A stretch of 64,000 nucleotides of DNA from Rhodocollybia butyracea. Its lineage: Eukaryota; Basidiomycota; Agaricomycetes; Agaricales; Omphalotaceae. Made by a program: the position numbers and the translations under genes. Below are positions 1 to 9,971 of this stretch, one piece after another. A model generated the notes under the pieces. It saw only the letters and a list, made by a program, of their open reading frames with translations, searched no databases and was not told the origin of the DNA. The stretch lies in assembly GCA_015501585.1 (NCBI GenBank), contig JADNRY010000095.1, positions 62,001 to 126,000 of the forward strand. Direction: 5' to 3'. Every line of letters begins with the position of its first letter. The first letter of the stretch is position 1.

Positions 1-323
1 TTTCCTGATGTGTAAAGAGCCAGACTTGTGTCCATCCTTAATGTTTGCCTGTTAATCTCTGATGTTCTGTGCTTAGCTTTGATTTTCTACTAGTCTGCAA
101 ATTTACATTCACATTCATGCATAAAGCTGCAGAGACAGCAATCCAAACTGGCTGGACTCCACCTTCTTGCAGAGAGGACAACATCAAGAAGCTTGCTTGT
201 CTTTGATGTGTTTCCTGTTGCCAAGTTGGCCGAAACACCTCTTGTACAAAGCAACGCTGTAAATGTTGCTGTCTGAATCGTGGAGGATGTTCAACACAAG
301 CCCACCATGTCACATCCTCTGTG

Positions 324-1037
324 ATGCAATCTGTTCCATCATCGCACTCGTCTGCCACGCAATCCACTACACCATTATCTCCAGTACCACCATCTCATTT
401 GCTTGGACATAAGCATGAGCTGGCCTCTGCATCAGCCTCCACATTCCGTTTTCTCTCTTCATCTCCTCCCATACCTTTCTCCAAACCACATCACACCATT
501 TCAATGATGTCGCAACAAATGTCAGCGTCAGTGGTTTGTTCACTGCCTCTTTGTCAAAGGCCTTGGTCCTCTCTACCCACAAGTCAGCCAAACACTTGGA
601 ATGGTGCATCGCCGTTCATGCAGGGACCCGTCCATGTAATCCAAGCAGAAGACCTGGTATCCATTCCTCCTCAGCCACAGCCAACAGCCTCTCCAACAAC
701 CTCATGCCAACTTGCTATGATAGATCAACTTCTTGAAACATATGACTTCTCCGATGATGAAGTAGACTGGAAGGCATTGGAGCAAGGATACCTTCGAAAG
801 CCTCAGGATATTGACTCTGATTCTGATGTCGAGTTTGTCAAAGGTCCTGCTCTCAAAAAGCACAAGCGTTCATCTGCTGCCAGCATGTCTTCCTTGAGCT
901 CTTCATCCTTACCCACTCATTGTTTGTATTTCCCTTATGCCTCGAGTTCATCCTCCTTAACTACACTTGCCTCTTGTGATACACCCGATGAACATGATGA
1001 TGAAGATATCCAGTTTATTGGCTTTGGCCATACTTAA
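324..1037 (+). CDS. Hypothetical Ser/Pro-rich acidic protein, probably a 3' exon or partial gene
   Basis: The open frame has 237 codons from the ATG at 324. The first half is rich in Ser, Thr, Pro and His. The second half is acidic (DFSDDEVDW, DSDSDVEFV), followed by a Lys/His patch and Ser runs, and the end is again acidic (DEHDDEDIQF). I recognise no domain. The same frame upstream (207-290) reads as a cysteine cluster (CVSCC, CTKQRCKCCC, GGCST), but an in-frame TGA at 204-206 cuts it off. This could be the last exon of a longer gene, or a decayed gene whose zinc-binding-like part is separated by a stop. The function is unknown. Confidence 0.4.
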   Translation: MQSVPSSHSSATQSTTPLSPVPPSHLLGHKHELASASASTFRFLSSSPPIPFSKPHHTISMMSQQMSASVVCSLPLCQRPWSSLPTSQPNTWNGASPFMQGPVHVIQAEDLVSIPPQPQPTASPTTSCQLAMIDQLLETYDFSDDEVDWKALEQGYLRKPQDIDSDSDVEFVKGPALKKHKRSSAASMSSLSSSSLPTHCLYFPYASSSSSLTTLASCDTPDEHDDEDIQFIGFGHT

Positions 1038-1386
1038 TTACTGTAAATGTATTTTATTTACTTCTCGCTTTGTAGCATTCTTTGTTCTGTAATGACTTGT
1101 TTTATATTTTGTAGAATGAAAGGCGTGTTGTATTCTTACTCGTATACGCAAGAAAGTGTGGGAATCAATTCAAGAATTGAGGTCAGCAATGTAGCGCTCA
1201 TTATGGCGCTCGCACCACGTTTCGGTGGTAGGTGATCAAGTAACAACTCTTTCTTTCTTAGCTCGTGAAACCATCGGAGCGAAATATAGCCATAATCAAC
1301 CCGGCACATAACTGGCGCTGCAGGTGAACACTATACCTATGGTAAAAAACTAACCGATAGCAGACTAATTCATCAGTCGCAGGAAA
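1038..1386. other. Intergenic / 5' leader, no gene seen
   Basis: This stretch is AT-rich 3' flank followed by the leader of the F-box gene at 1387. The last 60 bases resemble, inverted, the sequence just upstream of the paralogue at 3691-5139, so the duplicated segment extends upstream of the start codon. Stops occur in all frames just before the ATG. Confidence 0.5.
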
Positions 1387-2799
1387 ATGGCCACCCTTGT
1401 GGACCTTCCCGAGGAGCTACTCTGCTCTATTTGCGAGAAAGCCGAGCCCTCGACCCTCCTTTCCTTAGCCGCATCATGTAAATTGCTCAACCGAATTTCT
1501 GGATCTCAGTACCTCCTTTTCATCTCTCGTGACAGCCAGGACCCATCCCTTTCGGTTGCAGATGAAGTTCGGATGTCTTTTGAAACGTCCTTTGAAACCT
1601 TGCGGAACATCATGAGTATTGCTGGAAGTATTTCCAGTGTAAGGTTTGTGTCATTTCAATTCTCGCCATCAGCGACGAAAACACTTCAGCAAATTCGCCT
1701 CGCGACACTGCTGTTGCAAAGAATCCATCATCCACTGCACTCCCTTGAAGTTAATTTTAATGGAGTGGAAAGTGATATACCTTGTTTTTCGCCCTCTTTC
1801 AACATGTTTCCTTCCTTCAATGGCGCATTCAATGGCTTACTTTGGGAAGCATATCGTTTGCGTTACTGCTCGCTCAGACTCGCCGGTATCATCCCTATAA
1901 CACAGGACTGCTTCAAATTCAGCCCCCCCATAAACACATCTCTTTCCCACATTACAGTCGACGCCACCTTCTTACTTTCCCGAGCACAACGAGAATGGCT
2001 CGTAGGGTTCTTGAATGCCTCCAAAGCGATTCTCTACATTTTAGCTCGTGGTTCTGAAGGATGGACCTACATCCTACCCAACCTAAGCTTGCCTTCTCTA
2101 AAGGACATAGCATTTATTGGAAGACCTACTGTAACAGCTTCCCCTATCGAAATAGTAGCTGAATTTTGCAATCAGCATCAAAACTTACGCAGCATCGATT
2201 GTGGCCCATACCAATTTAGGACATCTCTGACTTCAAAGCTAGGCTGTCAATACCCCCTTTCCCAGTTACAGGTGCTCAGAGCATCGGTCTCTCAGCTACT
2301 GTATTTTGTTTCCGATCCTTCTCGCCTGCGCAATTTAGAAGTGATTGAGATTCAATGGCCAGAGTTTGACGATGACTTAGTTTCAACGTCAGACCATTCG
2401 AGCACTGGACTCTGGCATCTTTTCACATTTTTATGCAATCGTTCCTCCATCCGAAATCTTATAATCCCCACCAATTTTCCAGGGCTACAAAAAGATGTTC
2501 GCTCAGAGGCGAAATCTTCGTTAACATCCACATTCCCATCTCTTACAATGTTACAGTTAGGAGAGTTCAAATCTCTAGTAGAACTAGCGAGACAGGATTT
2601 TTTGAAGTGGGTTTTCAAAGTATTTCCCAGTTTGAAATCGTTGGACTTCGCCTACACGGGATGGGACGCCGAGGAGACTTCATGTTTTGCTCGGATCGTG
2701 GCCAAAGAGTTGCCATCGATTGAGAATTTGATACTTGATTACAAACCTCGAAAGGTGAAGGATTGGATAGAAGATCCCTCCGAGTCCACTAAAGCATAA
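1387..2799 (+). CDS. F-box protein with degenerate leucine-rich repeats (copy A)
   Basis: This is a 470-residue uninterrupted frame. Residues 4-50 (LVDLPEELLCSICEKAEP then LLSLAASCKLLNRI) fit an F-box, the Skp1-binding module of SCF ubiquitin ligases. The remainder has irregular Leu-rich segments, as in fungal F-box/LRR-like proteins, which would present substrates to the ligase. The start is the ATG at the conserved MATLVDLPEEL; the frame is closed by a TAG upstream. A close paralogue lies inverted at 3691-5139, tail to tail, and the two align over nearly the whole length up to the sequence RKV-K/E-D/E-W. The substrate is unknown. Confidence 0.75.
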   Translation: MATLVDLPEELLCSICEKAEPSTLLSLAASCKLLNRISGSQYLLFISRDSQDPSLSVADEVRMSFETSFETLRNIMSIAGSISSVRFVSFQFSPSATKTLQQIRLATLLLQRIHHPLHSLEVNFNGVESDIPCFSPSFNMFPSFNGAFNGLLWEAYRLRYCSLRLAGIIPITQDCFKFSPPINTSLSHITVDATFLLSRAQREWLVGFLNASKAILYILARGSEGWTYILPNLSLPSLKDIAFIGRPTVTASPIEIVAEFCNQHQNLRSIDCGPYQFRTSLTSKLGCQYPLSQLQVLRASVSQLLYFVSDPSRLRNLEVIEIQWPEFDDDLVSTSDHSSTGLWHLFTFLCNRSSIRNLIIPTNFPGLQKDVRSEAKSSLTSTFPSLTMLQLGEFKSLVELARQDFLKWVFKVFPSLKSLDFAYTGWDAEETSCFARIVAKELPSIENLILDYKPRKVKDWIEDPSESTKA

Positions 2800-3576
2800 C
2801 CTTCACATTTGTATTCAAGCAGTATTCAAGCTTGCTGTGATTATTGTTATTTTCTTCCGGCCTTAGTTTGGAAAACAAGTATCCCTCTTGTCCAGGTACG
2901 ACGAGTCAGACTGAGTTAGAGCGGGATGTGACTTTATCTTCCTCTAATCCTGAAGGATGAATCGGTGCGGCCTCTCGTTTTGGCATCAGCATTCAGAATG
3001 CATTCTTGCGTCTGGGTTTTGCATTATCTGGATGGGAAATGTTTTTCACGTCACCGCATTCAACGGTGCTGCCGTCGCGCACTATCGTACCTGCATCCTG
3101 GCATAGAAGTGGAATGAAGATGAATATCACTAACCAATATCTTGATAAACCTACTACATAAGCCTCTACGTCCACCACACATGAAGCAGTTTCCCCAAAA
3201 CTTTTGCAGCATACTTATTCGGTTATCCCTCCAAGGGCAAACCACAGATCCGCGAGGCCTGGCACACACCGAACAAACAACGAGCTCGCAGTCTACCCAG
3301 TAGAGCTGCCATAGACTGTTGCCCTAAGTGCAGGGGCGTTATTACTATGCTACTTATACACGATATACTAGAACGTCCAGAATGTACTGCAAGTGAGACG
3401 AGTGATTAATATCTTTGGTACTGTGGTGAGGCATATAGAGGAGACCCTGCATATATGTTTCATATATGTTGATGACTTATGGAAGGTCTACTTGACGACG
3501 GAACAGTATACGAAGCGCTCTTTCGTACATCATCAACAACACACACAGATTCCACCACATTTTCGACCTCCCCGCC
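2800..3576. other. Spacer between convergent F-box copies
   Basis: This is 3' flank of copy A, then unique sequence with only short open frames on both strands. I see no supportable gene before the small frame at 3577. TA-rich blocks near 3460-3480 (catatatg repeats) could serve as promoter or 3' end signals. Confidence 0.4.
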
Positions 3577-3756
3577 ATGAAGGAAGAAGACGACGAGGAA
3601 AAGCAGAAGAGAAGGAGAGGAGAAATAGAAGCGGATAAAGCCATCAGGAAAAAGATCAACAGCCACGAGGAGTATTTTCTCAACCCTACACTACCCATCC
3701 TTATACTCACGAAGGTTATGCTTGACTGGACTCGGGGGTTCTTCAAGTTGTACTAG
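3577..3756 (+). CDS. Possible 59-aa basic/hydrophobic small protein
   Basis: The ATG at 3577 sits in a strong fungal context (ccgccATG). The peptide starts acidic-basic (KEEDDEEKQKRRRGEIEAD), then has a helix-like EADKAIRKKINSHEEYFLN, and ends in a hydrophobic stretch (PTLPILILTKVMLDWTRGFFKLY). Its last 66 bases overlap, antisense, the 3' end of F-box copy B. There the F-box copy diverges completely from copy A, as if copy B had been joined onto pre-existing DNA containing this frame. I recognise no family. It could be a real small membrane-associated protein or a chance frame. Confidence 0.35.
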   Translation: MKEEDDEEKQKRRRGEIEADKAIRKKINSHEEYFLNPTLPILILTKVMLDWTRGFFKLY

Positions 3757-5139
3757 GGTCCATTCCTCCACCTTTCGAGTTTCGTATTCAAGCGTCAAAT
3801 TCTCGATTGATGGTAACTCTTTGGCCACGGTCCTAGCAAAACACGAAGTCTGCTTGGCGTCCCATCCCATGTAGGCCAGCTCCAATGTTTTCAAGCTGGG
3901 GAATACTTTGAAAACCCACTTCAGAAAATGTTCTCTTGATGGTTCTACAAGAGAGTCAAACTCTCTGAATTGCAGCCTTGTAAGGTATGGGAATCTGGAT
4001 GTTAACGAAGATTTCGTCTCTGAGAGAACATCTTTTTCTAGCCCGGGAAAATTGGCAGGCAATGTAAGCTCTCGGATGGAGGAACGGTAGCATAAACACG
4101 CGAAAAGATGCCAGATTTCAGTGCTTGAATGGGATGACATTGAAGCTAAGTCATCGTCAAACTCTGGCCATTGAATCTCAATCACTTCTAAATTGCACAG
4201 GTGAGAAGGATCGGAAACAAAATACAGTAGCTGGGAGACCGACGCTCTGAGCACCTGCAGCCGGGAAAGGGGGTATTGACAGCCTAGCTTTGAGGTCAGA
4301 GATGTTCTGAATTGATATGGGCCACAATCGATTCTGCGTAAGTTCGGATGCTGATTGCAAAAGTCGGCTAATATTTCAATAGGGGAAGGTGTTCCTGCAG
4401 GTTTTTCAAGAAATGTTATTTCCGTTAGAGAAGGTACGCGAAGCTTGGGTAGGATGTGGGTCCATCCTTCAGAGCCAGAAGCCAAAATGATGGAAATCGC
4501 CTTGGAAGCATTCAAGAACTCCACGAGCCATCTTCTTTGTGCTCGGGAAAGTAAGAAGGCGGCGTCGACTGTGAGATAGAAAAGAGATGTGTTTATGAGG
4601 GGGGCAAATTTGAAGCAGTCTTGTGTGAAGGGGATGATCCCGGTGAGCGTGAGCGACCAGCAACGTAAGCGGTATGCTTCCCAAAGTAAGTCTCCGAATG
4701 CACCGTTAAAGGAAGGAAACATGTTGAAGGAGGGAGAAAAACAAGGTATATCACTTTTCACCCCATTAAAACCAATTTGAATCGAATACAATGGACGATG
4801 GACTCTTCGCAGCAGGAGTGTCGCGAGTCGAATTTGCGGTAGGGTTTTTGCCGCTGATGATGAGAATTGAAAGGAAACAAACGTTACCCTGGAAATGCTC
4901 CCAGTAATACTCATGATTTTTTGCACGGTTTCAAAGGATAGGCTGCCAAAAGACGTCCCTCCATCTGCGACCGAAAGCAATGAGTCTTGAGTGTCATGAG
5001 AGATGAAAAGTAGGTATTGAGCTCCAGCAATTCGGTTGAGTAGTTTACATGACGCAGCTAGGGAAAGGAGGGTTGAGGGCTCGGTTTTCTCGCAAATCGA
5101 GCATAATAGTTCCTCAGGAAGATCTGCAAGGGTGACCAT
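3691..5139 (-). CDS. F-box protein with degenerate leucine-rich repeats (copy B)
   Basis: This is an inverted paralogue of the gene at 1387-2799. The open frame reaches up to 5202, but the start is placed at the internal Met (MVTLADLPEELL), which aligns with the start of copy A; the extra 21 upstream residues have no counterpart there. The F-box is at residues 4-50, followed by Leu-rich segments. From the sequence RKVEEW onward the C-terminus (about 25 residues) differs from copy A, marking the edge of the duplication at about 3770. The role is presumably SCF substrate adaptor; the substrate is unknown. Confidence 0.72.
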   Translation of the reverse strand: MVTLADLPEELLCSICEKTEPSTLLSLAASCKLLNRIAGAQYLLFISHDTQDSLLSVADGGTSFGSLSFETVQKIMSITGSISRVTFVSFQFSSSAAKTLPQIRLATLLLRRVHRPLYSIQIGFNGVKSDIPCFSPSFNMFPSFNGAFGDLLWEAYRLRCWSLTLTGIIPFTQDCFKFAPLINTSLFYLTVDAAFLLSRAQRRWLVEFLNASKAISIILASGSEGWTHILPKLRVPSLTEITFLEKPAGTPSPIEILADFCNQHPNLRRIDCGPYQFRTSLTSKLGCQYPLSRLQVLRASVSQLLYFVSDPSHLCNLEVIEIQWPEFDDDLASMSSHSSTEIWHLFACLCYRSSIRELTLPANFPGLEKDVLSETKSSLTSRFPYLTRLQFREFDSLVEPSREHFLKWVFKVFPSLKTLELAYMGWDAKQTSCFARTVAKELPSIENLTLEYETRKVEEWTLVQLEEPPSPVKHNLREYKDG

Positions 5140-5699
5140 ATTCACTACGATTGATGAATTAGTCTGTAATTGATCAGGTTTTACCATAGGTATATTGTTC
5201 ACCTACAGTACCAGTTGTGTGTGGCGCCGATTACACTTCGTAGTTTCGAGAGCTAAGAGACAAGTGGTTGTGTGAGGCAAAGAGCGCTTGCGGCGCTTAT
5301 GTTACCCCTATCGATAAAGATTCGCGGCGGCGTGACTCCTCTGTCGAAGCCTCCGACACCTCAAGCGATGTTGAAATCGTTGAGCGCTTCAAAACTACGC
5401 CGATACGTAAGTATACTTATGGTACCTACATGCCAGCACCGCCCAAACCTTCCCTTCAAGGAGTGACTTACGAAATCCGGATGGCGTGAAAGAATTTGCA
5501 GCATTTTGGATGTTTGTTGTTGATCTCCAGATAACCATTTCTGGATGTGTAGTAGGTAGATCGATATCACGGGCGTAAGCGTATAACAACAACTGCAATC
5601 AGTTGCTAACGCCAACAACACGTATAATTTTACAACATCCACTTCTACAGTATTAACTCGTTACTCTGATAATTACAGACTCCCAGAATCTTCTATATT
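5140..5699. other. Intergenic, weak coding traces
   Basis: A plus-strand stretch around 5310-5405 (SSVEASDTSSDVEIVERF, followed by GTAAGT) and a minus-strand frame at 5361-5642 with a hydrophobic start both look faintly coding. Neither gives a credible complete gene. The leader of F-box copy B occupies 5140-5220. Confidence 0.3.
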
Positions 5700-6531
5700 T
5701 CACTCAATCTTCATAACAGAATCGATGCGAGCACCTTGTATCCTCTTCCGTAGATCTCTCCAGATGTGGTAACCACAAATCAAGGTTGCAGAAACATAGG
5801 CAATCTATGGGCGAAGCAATCAATATGGCTTCGAATGACCGAGAAACGTATGACTCACCCCGACAGAGAACCCGGTCTGGTGTTTCCTGCACAAAGACCA
5901 TGTATACATCGCTTCGAAAACGTGTATCACATTCATACTCCAGTATATCCAATATCCAACGGACGGGCCCAGGTAAGTAGCAAGCATCCTGGCTGGCAGA
6001 ACAAAAAGTGTTGGGTTGTTGACTGGAGCATAAGCGAAATAAGCGAGGACGGGATGGATAATGAAAATAACTTGAAGGGCCGATAAGGGAAACTGGAAAC
6101 TGGTAATCTTCGGCGTTTTTATCTTGATTTCGTCACGTCAGAAGACTATCAGGCAGAAACGCAGAACAAGAATTCACCATTCCTAGGCCTTCTTGTGCTA
6201 TAGCTTTCATTTCCAGTAAGCGAGGTTTTACGTCGTCGTATCCAGTCATTGGCGGCTCAATGGGAACCCGTACTTCCTTGGTCTTTCCGTCTTTCATTTT
6301 ACAACCCAGCGTCATGCTCTGTAGAAATGTAGAGTGCATCGGCGATTTTTTTCAAGGAAACCGAACAGCGACGATAAAACATACTTTGGTATCAATAGCG
6401 GTCATTTCTGCGCTGGTAATGGGCTCTGAAACTTGCCCATACCATTTCGCGTATGCCACAAGTGTATCCGGGTGATTAGACATGTACATCCGTAAAAATG
6501 CAGATTTTTCTGCTACTGGGTCGCTAGCCAT
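5700..6531 (-). CDS. DUF2470 domain membrane protein
   Basis: Four exons were read manually: 6531-6385, 6318-6178, 6092-5859 and 5804-5700, all in phase 0, giving about 208 residues. The N-terminal half starts MASDPVAEKSAFLRMYMSNH and continues with HPDTL, a conserved Tyr/Trp block and CKMKDGKTKEVRVPIEPP; this matches DUF2470, a fold related to haem-binding HugZ/HutZ proteins. The C-terminal half has two or three hydrophobic segments (VIFIIHPVLAYFAY; YWIYWSMNVIHVFEAMY; IAYVSATLICGYHIW), as in fungal members fused to an integral-membrane part. The function is not established. It is divergent from the WD40 gene at 7111 across about 580 bp. Confidence 0.75.
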
Positions 6532-7110
6532 TGCTGTGGTACTTGGAATTTAAAAGCTTGACTATTGAGGTAAAGAAACACGAAGCGCGATGCTTGCCGC
6601 GAACTTTGAGCGCTTAAATTCAAGCCTCGTCACTCTCTTTCATCCATCACTGCGCCGTATACTTTTCCTGTGACTCTAGCCTGTGGACAAGTTCTCGGGA
6701 GGAGATAATGAAAAATATGATTTCGCTAGCTCAACTGAGCCCTTGTTGTATTGAACAATCGAAAACGCCTGAAAGTTTTTTCTCATTATGGCTTGATACT
6801 GGCATGCTGGTCTGCATACGCAAGGGTTAGCTTGAGGAACTCACCAATTGGTGAGCGAAGCACACGATGTTCTCTTCTTCATTGACGATCATACTAATTT
6901 CTCCTCATCCAGGTTGGCAATTCATCAGCCACATCGTTCTCGTGCTCAACAGTGATATGAACTCAAATAAGCAACGAAGAGAACACAAAGATTCAGGGAA
7001 CATCATTACCATGCGAATACTAACCTCTGAATAAAAACATAGCCCTTCAAAAGAGTAACCCACATATATCATGCTCGTCGCTGATTCCTCTACATGTGTT
7101 TCATCTAGAA
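6532..7110. promoter_or_regulatory. Divergent intergenic region between DUF2470 and WD40 genes
   Basis: This 580-bp region must hold both promoters. No open frame or repeat stands out. I searched it for LisH/CTLH-coding exons that would complete the WD40 gene and saw none. Confidence 0.4.
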
Positions 7111-8509
7111 ATGACCCCAAGCGAAGGAGCCTCACGACCAGACACAGAAGACTCTACAAAGTTCGCGGAGACACGGCATGTTCTGTTCGGTCATAGCGAC
7201 CAAGTCTGGAATTTAGAATGGAGTCCAGGAGGCTCACTTCTCGCTAGTGGAGGCAAGGATAATCTAGCAATCATATGGTGCAAGAAGGTGAGTACTATCC
7301 TGCCAGAACCGACTTTACATTGACTGTAGACTGTATCAAGTCGGATGAGCTTAACTCGAATACGACATGGGAAGCAATCCATGTTCTGCTCCATGAGATG
7401 CCTGTATCGTGCCTGGCGTGGTCCTCAGATGAATCACTCCTCCTCACCTCCGCGGAATACTTCATCTATCTATGGGATACAAAGGTGGCTGCGAGTTTAG
7501 CCCTCTTATCATATCTATTCTTATACGTTTCAGAGCGGTAAATGCTTGCGCACGCTGGACGACGCGCATGGTGACACGGTTACCAGTCTTTTGGGACTAC
7601 CGGATGGCTTGGGGTACATATCGGGAGGAATAGACCGAAAAATCGTTCATTGGGTTCGTCGCCACATCTTGCCTTGTTCGGCTCAGTTCTGGCTTGACGA
7701 GTGATTATCTTAATCTAGAATGCACAGGGCGAGCTTATCCACCAATGGTACCCGGGAAACCTTCGAATTTTGTCCATGGACCTTATCCCGAACCAGCTAA
7801 AACTTGCTATCGTTGGTTTGCAATGTGGTTCCAACTTCGTCATCCAAGCAGAATCTGAGTTGAAAGCGAAGATGAAAACCCCCGTTTATCAGTTGCTAGT
7901 ACATTCGATTGTGACTCGTCGAACAGAAAAGTACGTTATGCATCGCCCTTGTTCAAAGTACTTCGTTTTCTTGTTCATACATATTACCAGGTTTATTAGA
8001 ATCGAAGAGGGATCCAGTTGCCTTTGTGTCTCAAGTGATGCGCGACATGTACTCGTGAATTCTCGCAATGTGCGTAAATGAATGGTTCTCACATCCATGT
8101 TTATTCACGCCGAGCCTTGGCCTTCCATAGGAAATCTCACTCTGGGATATGAGGTTTGATGTAAAAGTCGGACGATATATGGGGCACAAAAACCGCAAGG
8201 ATGTTCTCCGAAGCTGTTTCAGCGGGGGCGGGAATGATAGATTCATACTTAGTGGAAGTGAGGGTCAGTTGCGTTGTCAGCTCGTTCTCGTTCGTCACGG
8301 CATTTATTATTTTCCCAGACGGTCGTATCTTGGTCTGGAACCGCCTTACGGGTGTCCTTCAGTCAGTCTTGCAGCATGGTGGACATAATCTCAAGGCGAC
8401 CATAAGTGCTGTTAGATGGCATCCGTTGGATGAAAACGTTTTCGCTTCGTGTTCGGACGACCATACTATTCGTATCTGGGAAATGGATACTAGGATCGTG
8501 AAGCCTTGA
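7111..8509 (+). CDS. WD40-repeat protein, Gid7/WDR26-like, without LisH-CTLH
   Basis: This multi-exon gene has at least five short introns (for example from 7288, from 7486, from 7650 and from 8261). The first repeat reads GHSDQVWNLEWSPGGSLLAS then GGKDNLAIIW. Later repeats include CLAWSSDESLLLTSAEYFIYL, GYISGGIDRKIVHW, GHKNRKDVLRSCF, RFILSGSE and FASCSDDHTIRIWEMD at the C-terminus. Repeat order and wording match the propeller of WDR26/Gid7, a subunit of the GID/CTLH E3 ligase. Family members usually have about 250-300 more N-terminal residues carrying LisH and CTLH modules. These are absent here, since the first repeat starts near residue 25. It could be a truncated paralogue or a propeller-only protein. 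Confidence 0.7.
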
Positions 8510-9011
8510 TTCGCAGTTTTGGGATGTATATATTCCGATGCAAGACACGTAGTGGATTCGCTTACTGAATAAAAGGGGAAAACTTCGCGTCTCAGTATGG
8601 ATATCAGGCACAATTGCGGATGATTGCGGATGGTACTACCTGTTCATCCTCAGATTGGAACATTGAGGATTAGTTAAAGAAAACAGACTGGAGCCTGGTT
8701 CGACAAACTAAATACAAACCAAGTATGATGTTTCTCTACTTACCCAGAAAAATCATCCTTTGGCGTCATAGTTTACAAACTTACAGAATGACCACTGGCC
8801 AAGAACATCCAAGGTTTTTGACGAATCAGTGAAGTAAAGTGCGACATTCTGGCCATGCCATTTGTCGGAGCGCTAAAGATTGTATTGGGTTGAAGGAATG
8901 GATGATAATCGATAAGTACTGGCCTAATGGACAAAAAAAACTGCACCCGACATTTTCCCGAATATATAAGTCATACAGTGGCAAGACGCCGTTCCCTAGA
9001 TAATATCAGCT
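8510..9011. other. Intergenic, no gene seen
   Basis: This is the 3' flanks of two convergent genes. A run of A's occurs near 8933-8940. I see no coding or repeat signal. Confidence 0.5.
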
Positions 9012-9971
9012 TCAAGTCGAGAACAACAAGCCGGACACGCACCCGTTAGCATTACCAAGGAGTTCCTCAAACCTACTCCGAAACCTTTCTAACTTCTCAT
9101 CATGCTCATGATTATCCAAATGTCCAAAATCCATCTTAAAAGCTTCGCATTCTCGGATGAATTGATCGAGGTCTTTGGCTCGGATAATTGAGAGCTCAGG
9201 TTCATTAGAACCTCGTGCTCTGGCCAGATAGCTGGCTACCAGCGTCGACATTCCGCCTGTCAGATAATGATCAGATTTGTTCCTAACTGGAGGGGTGCGA
9301 AACCCGATCTTGCCGATAACCGATAGCCCAATGGATGTCTTGAAAATGTCAACAGGATCCCATTCATATAGATGCCCTCAATAACTAACCCGTCTTCCAG
9401 AGTTCGATGCGGATAAGGCTGTCGTTAAAGCTCCGAATAAAACTTGGAGTCCTATAACGCAATTGTGAATCAGAATTGAAACCGGGAAAAACATATTGCG
9501 ACGCACCTATCGCTACATTGAGAGCGTATCCCGCCATCTGTGCTTTACGAGCATAATGAGCACGCTCAACCTGAGCATTCTTCAAAGTTGGCTCTAAACG
9601 CTCTCCGATTGTAAGGCTCGCTCGCTATGTCCAGCACCCATTTCAGAACAGTTATTGACGATAGAAGCAGTTTCGCGTACTACAACTGTCTCCTTCGGAA
9701 CTATCCAGTCTTGAACATGTATTGGTTCTGGCGAACGACCCGGAAGCCCTCCCAGGTGTTCGCCGCTTCTTCGAACAACAAAAGGCGAGGCATGAGCTGA
9801 ATGAAAAGCCACGTTTGGATTGTCCTCCAATTCTGGTGAAAGTGAGTAGCTAGCATGCGCTTCGGGAGCCAAACCAGGTAAAGGCGTGGAACTCCGTGGT
9901 ACATGAGCCTGAAAGTCCTCAGACCTTGGGCGAGGGCCAGAAACCGGAGAACTTCCTCTGTCGAGGTCCAT
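9012..9971 (-). CDS. SLATT_fungal domain protein (two-TM effector family)
   Basis: The first exon starts at the ATG at 9971 and encodes a Pro/Ser-rich disordered region of about 95 residues. It is joined across an intron to RASLTIGERLEPTL, KNAQVERAHYARKAQMAGYA and LNVAIG, then to GLQVLFGALTTALSA, then to TSIGLSVIGG, and finally to MSTLVASYLARARGSNEPEL and ELLGNANG. The two hydrophobic segments and the invariant block STLVASYLARARGS identify the SLATT family (SMODS and SLOG-associating two-TM), whose prokaryotic relatives are predicted membrane effectors of nucleotide-sensing defence systems. Fungal copies are expanded and have unknown roles. The intron before GGM appears to be GC-AG. The exact C-terminus after ELLGNANG is uncertain. 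Confidence 0.78.

Noticed and set aside
5361..5642. 93-codon minus-strand frame with a hydrophobic start as a secreted protein
   Set aside because: Non-ATG start, GTAAGT inside, and no family resemblance; may contain exon fragments but is not supportable.
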